NCBI RefSeq assembly: GCF_003626915.1
Contig: NZ_CP032570.1
Location: forward strand, 806,001-870,000
Source of the DNA: Tsuneonella amylolytica
Lineage (GTDB): Bacteria; Pseudomonadota; Alphaproteobacteria; Sphingomonadales; Sphingomonadaceae
DNA: 64,000 nucleotides
Reading direction: 5' to 3'
The position numbers and the translations under genes were made by a program. Shown one piece after another: positions 8,209-17,079 of this stretch (position 1 is its first letter; each line of letters starts with the position of its first letter). The notes under the pieces are model-generated. The model did not search any database, was not told the DNA's origin, and worked only from the letters and a program-made list of their open reading frames with translations.

Positions 8209-9426
8209 TCAGAGACGCGTTCCACCTTTGAAGGTCGCCAGCACTCGTCCCTGCGTGGGTTGGCGATCGAACGGCGTATTGCCCGCGGTGGCTGCCATGC
8301 GCGCGCTGTCGACGATCCACGGCCGCTCGGGATCGACCAGCAGCACGTCCGCTTCCATGCCTTCGGCCAGCACACCCGCTGCGACGCCCAGCAGGCGTGC
8401 GGGCGTGGACGCGAGCAGATCGAACGCGCGCGGTAGGTCGATGACGCCATCGCGCACCAGGGTCAGCGTCATTGCGAGCAGCGTTTCGGCCCCCGCCATC
8501 CCGGGCGCGGCATCGGCGAAGGGCAGCCGCTTGTCCTCCGGCCCGCGCGGATCGTGACCGCTCGAAACGACGTCGATCGTACCGTCGGAAAGCGCCTCGC
8601 GCACCGCCTGCCGGTCGTCCTCGCAGCGCAGCGGCGGCGAAAGGCGGGCGAAGGTGCGAAAATCCATCGTCGCAAGATCGGCCAGCATGAAGTGCGCCGG
8701 GGTCACGCCCGCGGTTACCGCCGCGCCCCGTGCCTTGGCAGCCCGTACCAGTTCGAGCGCGGCGCGGGTCGTCACCTGGCGCAAGTGGAGGCGCGCGCCG
8801 CTCATTTCGCACAGCGCGATGTCCCGGGCGATGGCCAGCGCCTCGGCTTCGGCAGGGGCGCTCAGCAGGCCGAGCCGTGTCGCCATCTCCCCGGCGGTGG
8901 CTGCGGCCTCGCCGGCAAGGCCGCCGTCCTCGGCGTGGCTCACGACCACCATGTCCAGCATCGCGGCATATTGCAGCAGTCGCAGCATGACGCCCGAATC
9001 GGCGATCCAGCGCCGCCCGGTCGCGATGCCGCGCGCGCCGGCCTCTTTCATCAATGCGATTTCGGCGAGCTGCTCACCGCCGAGACCGACGGTGGCTGCT
9101 GCAAGCGGATGGACCCACAGATCGGGCTTCCCACTCTTTGCGATGTAGGAAACGCGGCTCGGCAGATCGAGCGGCGGAGACTGGTCGGGCATCAGCGCCG
9201 CGCGCGTGATGCCGCCGAACCGGAATGCCGGCTTGTCGACGGCGAACACCCCCAGATCGACGATACCCGGTGCGACGAAGGCGCCCCTGGCGTCGACGAC
9301 CTCATCGCCCTCCGCCGGTGCAGAGAACCCCGCGATACGTCCACCTTCGAGCCGTAGCGATCCCTCGCGGATACCGCCGGGAGTGACGATCCTGCCGCCC
9401 GTGATCGTAGTCGCCTGCGGCTTCAT
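8209..9426 (-). CDS. pyrX: Dihydroorotase-like pseudoenzyme (PyrC'/PyrX type)
   Basis: A 405-residue amidohydrolase-fold protein overlapping pyrB by 4 bp (ATGA). Alignment by eye to dihydroorotase is clear ([42 protein letters not shown]). The metal-binding HxH after PGxxDL is missing: GIVDLGVF stands where DLHVH is expected, and the late active-site Asp region reads SSGHDPRG. Known PyrC'-type proteins, as in Pseudomonas, are inactive and form a complex with aspartate transcarbamoylase. That structural role is the best call. A true dihydroorotase would then have to lie elsewhere in the genome. Many automated annotations would name this simply dihydroorotase. Confidence 0.88.
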   Translation of the reverse strand: MKPQATTITGGRIVTPGGIREGSLRLEGGRIAGFSAPAEGDEVVDARGAFVAPGIVDLGVFAVDKPAFRFGGITRAALMPDQSPPLDLPSRVSYIAKSGKPDLWVHPLAAATVGLGGEQLAEIALMKEAGARGIATGRRWIADSGVMLRLLQYAAMLDMVVVSHAEDGGLAGEAAATAGEMATRLGLLSAPAEAEALAIARDIALCEMSGARLHLRQVTTRAALELVRAAKARGAAVTAGVTPAHFMLADLATMDFRTFARLSPPLRCEDDRQAVREALSDGTIDVVSSGHDPRGPEDKRLPFADAAPGMAGAETLLAMTLTLVRDGVIDLPRAFDLLASTPARLLGVAAGVLAEGMEADVLLVDPERPWIVDSARMAATAGNTPFDRQPTQGRVLATFKGGTRL

Positions 9427-10448
9427 ACTTTCTCTCCCCAGCCCTCGACACCGCGGCGGCGGCGGGTTAGCACGTCGAGGCAGGCCATGCGGATGGCGAC
9501 GCCCATCTCCACCTGGCGGGTGATGATCGACCGGTCGATCGCGTCGGCCACGTCGCTGTCGATCTCCACCCCGCGGTTCATCGGGCCGGGATGCATCACG
9601 ATCGCATCGGATGCCGCGAGTGCGAGGCGCTTTCGCGTAAGCCCGTAGAGGTGGTGGTATTCCCGCGGGCTCGGCACGAACTGGCCGCTCATCCGCTCGG
9701 TCTGCAGGCGCAGCATCATGACCACGTCCGCGCCCGCGAGCGCGGCATCGAAATCGTGGAAGGCAGTTACGCCCATCGCCTCGATGGCCGAAGGCATCAG
9801 CGCGGGCGGCGCGCACACGCGCACGCTGGCCCCCATCGCCTGCAGGCAGAGAATGTTCGATCGCGCGACCCGGCTGTGCAGCACGTCGCCGCATATCGTC
9901 ACCGTCAGCCCGGTGAAATCGTCGGCCGCCTGTCCGCGTTCGCGCAAGGCATGGCGCAGCGCCAGCGCATCGAGCAGGGCCTGCGTCGGGTGTTCGTGCT
10001 GACCGTCGCCGGCATTGAGCACCGGGCAGTCCACCTTGTCGGCAATCAGCGCGGTCGCCCCGCTGCTGCCGTGGCGGATCACGATCGCGTCGGCCCGCAT
10101 GGCGTTCAAGGTGATCGCAGTGTCGATCAGCGTCTCGCCCTTCTTCACCGAGCTTTGCGCCGCGTGCATGTTGACGACGTCCGCCCCCAGCCGCTTCCCC
10201 GCGATCTCGAAGCTCAGGAGCGTGCGCGTGCTGTTCTCGAAGAAGGCGTTGATGACGGTGAGGCCGGCCAGCAGGCCCGAATGCTTGGCCGCCTCGCGGT
10301 TCATCGCCACCCACTGCTCCGCCTCGTCGAGCATGTAGAGAATCTCGTGCCGCTCGAGCTGCGAGATGGCCAGCAGGTCGCGGTGCGGGAACGCGCGCGC
10401 GCCGATCGGGTAGCGCCAGCCACCCCGGTTGTTTTCCGCCGATGTCAT
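9423..10448 (-). CDS. pyrB: Aspartate carbamoyltransferase catalytic subunit
   Basis: A 341-residue enzyme condensing carbamoyl phosphate with aspartate in pyrimidine synthesis. The carbamoyl-phosphate loop FENSTRT sits at 70-76. HPTQ and HPGPMNRG are further motifs of the family. Start 10448 gives MTSAENN and has AAGG 11 bases upstream. An in-frame ATG 9 bases earlier has no room for a ribosome-binding site. Its stop overlaps the start of the pseudo-dihydroorotase gene, which fits a tight PyrB-PyrX complex. No regulatory pyrI gene is adjacent. Confidence 0.95.
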   Translation of the reverse strand: MTSAENNRGGWRYPIGARAFPHRDLLAISQLERHEILYMLDEAEQWVAMNREAAKHSGLLAGLTVINAFFENSTRTLLSFEIAGKRLGADVVNMHAAQSSVKKGETLIDTAITLNAMRADAIVIRHGSSGATALIADKVDCPVLNAGDGQHEHPTQALLDALALRHALRERGQAADDFTGLTVTICGDVLHSRVARSNILCLQAMGASVRVCAPPALMPSAIEAMGVTAFHDFDAALAGADVVMMLRLQTERMSGQFVPSPREYHHLYGLTRKRLALAASDAIVMHPGPMNRGVEIDSDVADAIDRSIITRQVEMGVAIRMACLDVLTRRRRGVEGWGEKV

Positions 10449-10558
10449 TGAAGCCATGCCCTTGGTCGAGAGGTGTATGCCGGTCAAGCGCATTCCGGTG
10501 GCGCGTCGGGCCGGCAATCCCTAGCTTGCCCGGCGACTTTACCCGAGGAAACCCAAGC

Positions 10559-12436
10559 ATGTCGTTCGCCCGCAAGGTCTGGCACCTGATCGTCGCCGTC
10601 AAGGACGGGCTCAGCCTCGTGTTCCTGCTGCTGTTCTTCTTCGCGATCTACGCCGTGCTGACCGCTCGGCCGAGCCCGGCGGCGGTGCGCGAAGGCGCGC
10701 TGCTGCTCGATCTCGACGGTACCATCGTGGAGGAGAAAAGCCGCGTCGATCCAATTCAGGTGCTGCTGTCGGGCCAGGCGCCGGTCGGGGAATACGACGT
10801 GCAGGACCTCGTGCGGGCGATCGACGCGGCGGCCACCGACGACCGGATCAAGGCGGTCGTCCTCGACCTCAGCGGTTTTACCGGCGGGGGACAGGTCCAT
10901 GTCGAGGAGGTCGGTGCAGCGCTCGACCGGGTACGCACGGCGAAGAAGCCTGTGCTCGCCTGGGCGGTCGCCTATACCGACGACGGGGTCATGCTGGCGA
11001 GCCACGCGAGCGAGGTATGGGTCGATCCGCTGGGCGGCGCGTTCGTGACCGGCCCGGGCGGCAACAACCTCTACTACGGCGACCTGCTGAAGCGGCTGAA
11101 GGTCGACGCCCACGTCTTCAAGGTCGGCACCTACAAGAGCGCGACCGAACCCTATACCCAGACCGGCATGTCCGAACCCGCCCGCGAGAACTATAGCCAG
11201 CTCTACGGCGCGCTGTGGAGCGAATGGCAGGCGCACGTGAAGAAGGCCCGGCCCAAGGCGCAGCTGGCGCAGATCGCCCAGGACCCGGCCGCATGGCTGG
11301 CGGCGGCCAACTTCGACAGCGCGACAGCGGCGAAGAACGCAGGCCTCGTCGATACGCTGGGCGACAAGGTGGCGTTCGGGAAACGGGTCGCGCAGATCGC
11401 AGGCGCCGATCCTTACGACGACATGCCCGGCCGGTACGCCATGACCGAGCTCGATCCGTGGCTCGCCGACAATCCGGTCGAGGAGGCCGGCGACGCGATT
11501 GGTGTCGTCACCATCGCAGGCAACATCGTCGACGGTGACGCCGGGCCCGGTACGGCGGGCGGCGACCGGATCGCCGAACTGTTGGACGAGGCGCTGGAAG
11601 ACGATCTCAAAGGCCTGGTCGTGCGGGTCAACTCACCCGGCGGTTCGGTGATGGCGAGCGAGGAAATCCGCCGCGCGATCCTGCGGCACAAGGCCAGGGG
11701 CATTCCCATCGCGGTCTCGATGGCCAACGTCGCGGCGTCCGGCGGCTACTGGGTCGCCACCCCCGCCCAGCGCATCTTCGCCGAGCCCGACACGATCACC
11801 GGTTCGATCGGCATCTTCGCGGTCGTGCCCACTTTCGAGCAGGCAGCCGCAAGTTGGGGCGTCTATTCCGACGGGGTGCGCACCACCCCGCTGTCCGGAC
11901 AGCCCGACCTCATCGGCGGCCTGACGCCGGAAGTCGAAACGATGCTGCAGGGCGCAATCGAGGACGGCTACCGCGATTTCCTTGGCCGCGTGGCGCAGGC
12001 GCGCGGGATGACCCCCGAACGGGTCGACACGATCGCGCAAGGGCGCGTTTGGGACGGCGGAACCGCGCGGCAGATCGGCCTCGTCGACCAGTACGGCGGG
12101 CTCGACGATGCGCTGGCATGGGTGGCGGAGCAGGCCAAGCTGGGCGACGGCGAATGGCACGCGGCCTACCTCGGCGACGAGGCTGGCACGACCGACACCC
12201 TGCTGCGCCGCCTGCTGATCGGCGACGGGACGCGCAAGTCGGCGGCGACGGACGTGTTCGGCGCCGTGGCGATGCGGCGCGAGGCAACGCTCGGCCAGCT
12301 GGCTGGCGATCTCGAGCGGCTGACCGGAACCCCGGGCATGCAGGCATACTGCATCGAATGCGCGCCCCTGTCGCGCACCGCACCTACCGGCACGCTCAAG
12401 GGTTGGCTCGCGCGGCTCGTCCAGCTGTTTGCCTGA
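10559..12436 (+). CDS. sppA: Signal peptide peptidase SppA, 67-kDa type
   Basis: A 625-residue membrane-anchored serine protease (MEROPS S49) that degrades cleaved signal peptides. One transmembrane helix at about 16-38 precedes two tandem SppA domains. The N-terminal domain carries the general-base Lys in FKVGTYKSATEPYT; the C-terminal domain carries the nucleophile in VAASGGYWVA, after the conserved RVNSPGGSVMASEEI. Length and double-domain order match the E. coli-type enzyme. The ATG at 10559 follows GAGGAAACC. It is divergent from pyrB with a 110-bp gap. Confidence 0.94.
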   Translation: MSFARKVWHLIVAVKDGLSLVFLLLFFFAIYAVLTARPSPAAVREGALLLDLDGTIVEEKSRVDPIQVLLSGQAPVGEYDVQDLVRAIDAAATDDRIKAVVLDLSGFTGGGQVHVEEVGAALDRVRTAKKPVLAWAVAYTDDGVMLASHASEVWVDPLGGAFVTGPGGNNLYYGDLLKRLKVDAHVFKVGTYKSATEPYTQTGMSEPARENYSQLYGALWSEWQAHVKKARPKAQLAQIAQDPAAWLAAANFDSATAAKNAGLVDTLGDKVAFGKRVAQIAGADPYDDMPGRYAMTELDPWLADNPVEEAGDAIGVVTIAGNIVDGDAGPGTAGGDRIAELLDEALEDDLKGLVVRVNSPGGSVMASEEIRRAILRHKARGIPIAVSMANVAASGGYWVATPAQRIFAEPDTITGSIGIFAVVPTFEQAAASWGVYSDGVRTTPLSGQPDLIGGLTPEVETMLQGAIEDGYRDFLGRVAQARGMTPERVDTIAQGRVWDGGTARQIGLVDQYGGLDDALAWVAEQAKLGDGEWHAAYLGDEAGTTDTLLRRLLIGDGTRKSAATDVFGAVAMRREATLGQLAGDLERLTGTPGMQAYCIECAPLSRTAPTGTLKGWLARLVQLFA

Positions 12437-12527
12437 CGCCGCGCGGAAGGGGTTGCCAGGCGCGCGGACGGGTGGCAAAGGCCCGCCCCTGTCCGCCCCG
12501 CCGAACATCTTAGGCAGGCCGCAGGAC

Positions 12528-12602
12528 GGGCGCGTAGCTCAGCGGTAGAGCACACCCTTCACACGGGTGGGGTCACAGGTTCAATCCCTGTCGCGCCCAC
12601 CA
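12528..12602 (+). tRNA. tRNA-Val (anticodon CAC)
   Basis: A complete cloverleaf. The acceptor stem GGGCGCG pairs with CGCGCCC at 12592-12598, the D arm is GCTC/GAGC, the anticodon stem CACCC/GGGTG encloses loop TTCACAC, and the T arm is ACAGG/CCTGT with TTCAATC. The discriminator is A, and CCA is encoded at 12600-12602. Anticodon CAC reads GUG valine codons. No integrase or direct repeat marks it as an attachment site. Confidence 0.97.
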
Positions 12603-12644
12603 GTTTCGGCTGGACCGGCCCCGCGGCATTGCGATGGGCGGCGC

Positions 12645-14138
12645 TCAAAGCCTTGCGAAATTGATTGCGCACGCGGCGAGCATCGCTTCGACTTTCTCGA
12701 GCGATTGCCGCCCGGCCTCGCCGGCGGGTTGCATCTTCGCTGGCGCAGGAAACGAACCATAGCCGGCGAAAAGGGCGTGCCAGCTCATCGCCGAGTAGGC
12801 CGGCACGGCGTAGGCGCGCGCGTTCGCTTTGGCGAGGTCGCCATGAGTGAACCAGGCGGTCATCATCGCCTTGAGGCCGTCCGACAGGTCCTGGTTCTTG
12901 CGGTTCTCGTGCCAATAGGGCGAATCGTTGCGCTGGTTCATCCGGTAGTGGCCGACGATGTAGTCGCGCACCCCTTCGTAGCGGAGCGCGACACGGTCGT
13001 TGAAGGCTGCACGGTGCCGGTCGGTAAAACCGCCGTCCTCGAAGGCGCGCGCGAATTCGAGCGCGGTGGCGATGACGATGTGGAGCGCGGTCGCTTCAAG
13101 CGGCTCGATGAACCCCTGCGCCAGGCCGGCGGCAAGGCAGTTGCGGTGCCACGTCCGCTCGACGCGGCCGACCCGCATGCGCAGGATCCGGGCATCGGCC
13201 GTGCTGCCGCAGGCGGCGCGCAGTTCCGCCTCCGCCGCTTCGTCCGAGATGTGCGCGCTGGAATAGACGTAGCCGTTGCCGACGCGGGTAGTGAGCGGGA
13301 TCGACCAGCGCCATCCGGCGGTCATGGCGACGGCCTCCGTCTGCGGGCGGATCGCCGCCGGTCGCCCTGTGGGCATGACGACCGCGCGGTCGTTGAAGAG
13401 GTTGCCTGCGAAGGACCGGAATTCTCCGCCCAGCGCGCGCTGGGCGATGATACCGACGAAGCCCGAACAGTCGACGAACAGGTCGCCTTCGATTCGCTCG
13501 CCGCCTTCGCACACCAGCGCCGCGACATTGCCGGCCTCGTCCAGCGCGACATCGGCGACTCTGCGTTCGAGATGGACGACGCCGCGCGCGGTCGCCCAGT
13601 CGCGCAGGAACGCGCCGAGCTTGTGGGCATCGAAATGGTAGCCGTAGCTCGGGCCGAAGGGGAAGCCGGCCCCCGGGTGCGGGCCCCTGCCCTCCTCCGC
13701 AAGCCGTGCTGCGAGAAACCACGGGTCGGGCAGCGCGGGCACGTCCAGGCCCCGCCGGGCGAGCGCGCAGTTGGCGACGAACGCCGGTTCGGTGTGAAGG
13801 TCGACCGGTCCCGGGAACGGGTGAAAGTAGCTTTCGAAACCCGGCCGCTCGCTCCAGCCGGTGAACCGGATACCGAGCTTGTAGGTGGCATCGCACGCGG
13901 TCATGAAAGCCGCTTCGTCGATGCCGAGATGGTCCCACAGCGCCTTCATCTGTGGGGTCGACCCTTCGCCCACGCCGATGGTGCCGATCTCGGGACTTTC
14001 GACCAGCGTCACACTGCCGCCCCGGTGACCCCAGGCCTTGTGCAGAAGGCAGGCGGTGATCCAGCCGGCGCTGCCGCCGCCCAGGACTACGACACGGGGA
14101 GGTTTCGGCTGGTCGTCGTGGCTCACCGCCAGAGCCAT
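12645..14138 (-). CDS. Tryptophan-halogenase-like flavoprotein (second copy in operon)
   Basis: A 497-residue FAD-dependent protein of the tryptophan halogenase family. The dinucleotide-binding motif VVVLGGGSAGWITA is at the N-terminus. TYKLGIRF holds the Lys that should match the catalytic Lys of PrnA/RebH, GWRWSIPL is the WxWxIP block, and GFIEPLEATALHI carries the Glu of the usual PLEST motif, with Ala for Ser. Relatives recur beside TonB receptors and glycosidases in Caulobacter and sphingomonads; their substrate is unknown and need not be tryptophan. It is last in the leftward maltodextrin operon. The ATG at 14138 overlaps the esterase gene by 16 bp. A GTG at 14126 forming a GTGA overlap is equally possible. 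Confidence 0.85.
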   Translation of the reverse strand: MALAVSHDDQPKPPRVVVLGGGSAGWITACLLHKAWGHRGGSVTLVESPEIGTIGVGEGSTPQMKALWDHLGIDEAAFMTACDATYKLGIRFTGWSERPGFESYFHPFPGPVDLHTEPAFVANCALARRGLDVPALPDPWFLAARLAEEGRGPHPGAGFPFGPSYGYHFDAHKLGAFLRDWATARGVVHLERRVADVALDEAGNVAALVCEGGERIEGDLFVDCSGFVGIIAQRALGGEFRSFAGNLFNDRAVVMPTGRPAAIRPQTEAVAMTAGWRWSIPLTTRVGNGYVYSSAHISDEAAEAELRAACGSTADARILRMRVGRVERTWHRNCLAAGLAQGFIEPLEATALHIVIATALEFARAFEDGGFTDRHRAAFNDRVALRYEGVRDYIVGHYRMNQRNDSPYWHENRKNQDLSDGLKAMMTAWFTHGDLAKANARAYAVPAYSAMSWHALFAGYGSFPAPAKMQPAGEAGRQSLEKVEAMLAACAINFARL

Positions 14139-15040
14139 GCCAGCATTTCGGGCATCCGTGCACGCCAGAAATTCTCGTCGTGCTCCGCGCCCGCGAAACT
14201 GCGAGCGGTGAAGTCGCGGCCCTCCGCCCAGCCCGCCGCGGCGAAGTCGCCGGCGACCGCATCCTGCCATGGACCGAACGTGCCATCCATTCCGGCCGTG
14301 CCGTGGTCCATCCAGATACGCCGGCCCCCGGGCCTGCCGAGCGCGGTCGCGAGATAGGCCGCCCATGCGCGCTCGATACCCGGCTTGTGAGCGGCAGCCA
14401 CGTCGCCGCCGACCGGCGCGAAGGGGATGCTCACGCACCCTGCCCGGCCGAAGACGTCGGGCCGCTCGATAGCGGCATAGCAGGCCATGAGCCCGCCCAT
14501 GCTGGCGCCGACGACGGTCGTGTCGCGCGGGGCCGTGCGCGTGCGGAAGGTCCGGTCGACGCGGGGCTTCAGCACGTCGGCCACCCAGCCGAGCTGGCGA
14601 TCGGCCGCGAACGGCCCGCCCGCCTCCCCGGCCATCGCGGCCCGGACGGCATCGGGCATCGCCGCCGCGGGCTTCTGCGGCAAGTAGACGCGGTAGCGGT
14701 CCTTGCCGGGCGGAGACCACACGCCGACGACGATGTGCGGCTCCGCCTCCCCCGCCCCGACCATGCGGCCGAGGACATCCTGCACCATCCACGCCTTGCC
14801 GTAATGGGTCTGCGCAGGGTCGAACAGGTTCTGCCCGTCCCACATGTAGAGCACCGGGTATCGGCGGGCGGGATTCGCGGCGTATTCGGGCGGCAGCCAG
14901 ACGGTCACGCGCTGTTCGGGCAGGCCCTCCGCAGCGAGGCCCGCCCACTCGATCGTACGGGCAACGGGCGGCTGCGGCGGTACCGTCGCGCATCCTGCCA
15001 GCGCGAGCGCGAGAACCGCCGCGAGCAACCGTGCGATCAT
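14123..15040 (-). CDS. Putative esterase lipoprotein (alpha/beta hydrolase)
   Basis: A 305-residue protein of the putative esterase (esterase D-like) family. The lipobox LALAGC ends the signal peptide, so it is lipid-anchored in the envelope. RYPVLYMWDGQNLFDP and VVGASMGGLMACYAA (nucleophile Ser in GxSxGG) are typical, and a late His is present in AGAEHDENFW. The start ATG at 15040 overlaps the GH97 stop by 4 bp, so it is translationally coupled within the maltodextrin operon. It may remove acyl groups from sugars or act on another ester; the substrate cannot be read. Confidence 0.85.
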   Translation of the reverse strand: MIARLLAAVLALALAGCATVPPQPPVARTIEWAGLAAEGLPEQRVTVWLPPEYAANPARRYPVLYMWDGQNLFDPAQTHYGKAWMVQDVLGRMVGAGEAEPHIVVGVWSPPGKDRYRVYLPQKPAAAMPDAVRAAMAGEAGGPFAADRQLGWVADVLKPRVDRTFRTRTAPRDTTVVGASMGGLMACYAAIERPDVFGRAGCVSIPFAPVGGDVAAAHKPGIERAWAAYLATALGRPGGRRIWMDHGTAGMDGTFGPWQDAVAGDFAAAGWAEGRDFTARSFAGAEHDENFWRARMPEMLAWLWR

Positions 15041-17079
15041 TTGCCCGGGGCGAGGCGCACCGCCGCCCCGCCGCCGGGCGCGAGCCAAAGGGTCAGCGTG
15101 TCGCCCTTGCGCACCGTCTTCGTGTCGTAGGCGATCCGGTGGCGCGCATCGGTCTCGTAAGTCGCGCCCTCGCCGTCCTTCCAGATCGAGGCGGTGTAGG
15201 GCTTGCCGGGTTCGAGGAAGTCGAACGTCACCGTGACCTCGCGGGCCGTCGCATCGTTGATGCCGCCCACGTACCAGTCGGCGCTGTTGCGATCCTTGCG
15301 CGCGAAGATCGCGAACTCGCCCACCTCGCCCGCGACGAGATGGCTTTCGGCCCAGTCGGCCGGCACAGCCTTGATGAATTCGAGCTCCTTCGGATGCTCG
15401 GCGAGGCTTTCGACGAAGTCCGCCGCCATCTGGATCGGCGAATAGATCGCGAGATAGAGGCCGAGCTGCTTGGCGACCGTACTGGCCATCGGCACCCCGT
15501 TGCCGCCGGTCACGCTGAGCACTCCGGGCGTGTAGTCCATCGGCCCCGACAGCATCCGGGTATAGACCAGCGTCGGTTCGTGGCTCGGCGGATTGTTGAA
15601 CGGCGCCCACGCGTTGTATTCCTGACCCCGCGCGCCCTCGCGGGCGACCCAGTTGGGATAGGTGCGGCGCAGGCCGGTATCCTTCACCGGTTCGTGCGGG
15701 TTGATCGCCACCTTATTTCTCGCCGCTTCCTCGACCACCCGCAGGTGGTGCTGCACCTGCCGCTGGCCATCGTGCCATTCCATCGTCTGCTCCCCGCACG
15801 GGTCGGCGATGTCGGCGTTGCAGGAGATGATCCCGCCGGCATCGGCGACGTAGCCGGTCTTGACCACGTCGATCCCGTACTGCGCGTTCTGCTTCATCGC
15901 GTCGGCGAGCTGCGCCTCGTACACCGCGATGTTGCCGCCGGTCTCGTTATGACCGATGAGGTGCACGCCCTTCTTCCTGGCATAGGCCGCCAGCGCAGGC
16001 AGATCGAAGTCGGGATAGGGCTTGGTGAAGCTGAATTCGCGGCCGTTGCCGAACCAGTTGCCGTCCCAGCCGTAATCCCAGCCTTCTACGAGGACCCCGC
16101 GGAAGCCGTGCTTGGCGGCGAAATCGATGTACTGCTTGGTCCGCTCGGTCGTGGCGCCGTGATTGGGACCCTGCGCCCAGCTCCACTTGCCGCTGATCAT
16201 GCCCCACCAGATGCCGATGTACTTGGCCGGCTTGAACCAGCTGACGTCGCCCAGCTTGTTGGGTTCGTTGAGGTTGAGTTCGAGATCGCTTTCGACGAGG
16301 CCCGCCGCGTTCGGCGCGATACGGACCGAGCGCCACGGCGTCGTGAATGCGCCCGTGCGCACGACCTTGGCCCCGCGGCTCGAGGGGGCGAGCGTCGCGC
16401 GAAATCGCTGGCCGGTCAGCCGCTGCAACCACATGCCCGAATAATCGACCAGCGCGGCCTCGTGGAATGCCATGTGGGTGCCGTCGTCGAGGCGGATCGT
16501 CATCGGCGTGTGCGCCATCGAGACCGCGTCGATCGGGGTCTTCTGGTAGATCTGCTCGTAGCGGTTGAAGTCGCCCGCCTGGATCCACCACGCGGTGCCC
16601 TTGGGCACGATGGCGAACTCGGTCAGCTCTTCCGCGATGCTGGTCTTGGGTTGATCCGGCCGGTCCGGAAATTCGCTTCGGAATCCGAACCCGTCGTCGA
16701 ACACGCGGAAGCGGACGGTGAAGCGCCGGTCTGTGGGTGCGTGGGCGAACGTGACGGCCAATTCGTTGTGCCGGTCGGTCACGAAGCGGCGCTCGCCCCA
16801 CGGCTGTTCCCACCGGGTGTCGACGCTGGCCGTCTTCGGCGTGCCTTCGATGGCGAGGCCGCGGCGCAGCGGGTCCTCGTCGGTGAAGTTGAAGGCGATG
16901 ACGCTCTTTTCGATCAGCGGCTTGCCGCCGCGCGAGACCTCGTAGAACGGGATGCCCTCGCCGTCGGCATCGACGGTGACGACGATGCTGCCGTCGGGCG
17001 ATGCGACGGTCTCGGCACCGAGAACCGCCGCCGGGGCCACGAGCGCTGAGGCGGCGAGGAGGAGCGCGGCGGCCTTCAT
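15037..17079 (-). CDS. GH97 alpha-glucosidase (SusB-like), exported
   Basis: A 680-residue glycoside hydrolase family 97 enzyme with an N-terminal signal peptide ending AVLGA. The family layout is clear: an N-terminal beta-sandwich (about 25-280), a TIM barrel with VLVEGWDYGWDGNW, HNETGGNIAVYE and INPHEPVKDTGLRRTYPN, and a C-terminal beta domain ending in a Gly/Ala tail. The Glu in PHEP matches a catalytic Glu region of SusB. Expected action is release of glucose from the non-reducing end of maltooligosaccharides in the periplasm. The start at 17079 overlaps the GH13 stop by 4 bp. Confidence 0.93.
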   Translation of the reverse strand: MKAAALLLAASALVAPAAVLGAETVASPDGSIVVTVDADGEGIPFYEVSRGGKPLIEKSVIAFNFTDEDPLRRGLAIEGTPKTASVDTRWEQPWGERRFVTDRHNELAVTFAHAPTDRRFTVRFRVFDDGFGFRSEFPDRPDQPKTSIAEELTEFAIVPKGTAWWIQAGDFNRYEQIYQKTPIDAVSMAHTPMTIRLDDGTHMAFHEAALVDYSGMWLQRLTGQRFRATLAPSSRGAKVVRTGAFTTPWRSVRIAPNAAGLVESDLELNLNEPNKLGDVSWFKPAKYIGIWWGMISGKWSWAQGPNHGATTERTKQYIDFAAKHGFRGVLVEGWDYGWDGNWFGNGREFSFTKPYPDFDLPALAAYARKKGVHLIGHNETGGNIAVYEAQLADAMKQNAQYGIDVVKTGYVADAGGIISCNADIADPCGEQTMEWHDGQRQVQHHLRVVEEAARNKVAINPHEPVKDTGLRRTYPNWVAREGARGQEYNAWAPFNNPPSHEPTLVYTRMLSGPMDYTPGVLSVTGGNGVPMASTVAKQLGLYLAIYSPIQMAADFVESLAEHPKELEFIKAVPADWAESHLVAGEVGEFAIFARKDRNSADWYVGGINDATAREVTVTFDFLEPGKPYTASIWKDGEGATYETDARHRIAYDTKTVRKGDTLTLWLAPGGGAAVRLAPGK

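Noticed and set aside
12528-12602. tRNA-Val as an integration site
   Set aside because: No integrase, no duplicated 3' tRNA end and no foreign-looking block next to it.
13096-14286. 396-codon minus-strand frame overlapping the second halogenase-like gene
   Set aside because: Shadow frame with Arg/Pro bias; the true frame has the FAD and WxWxIP motifs.
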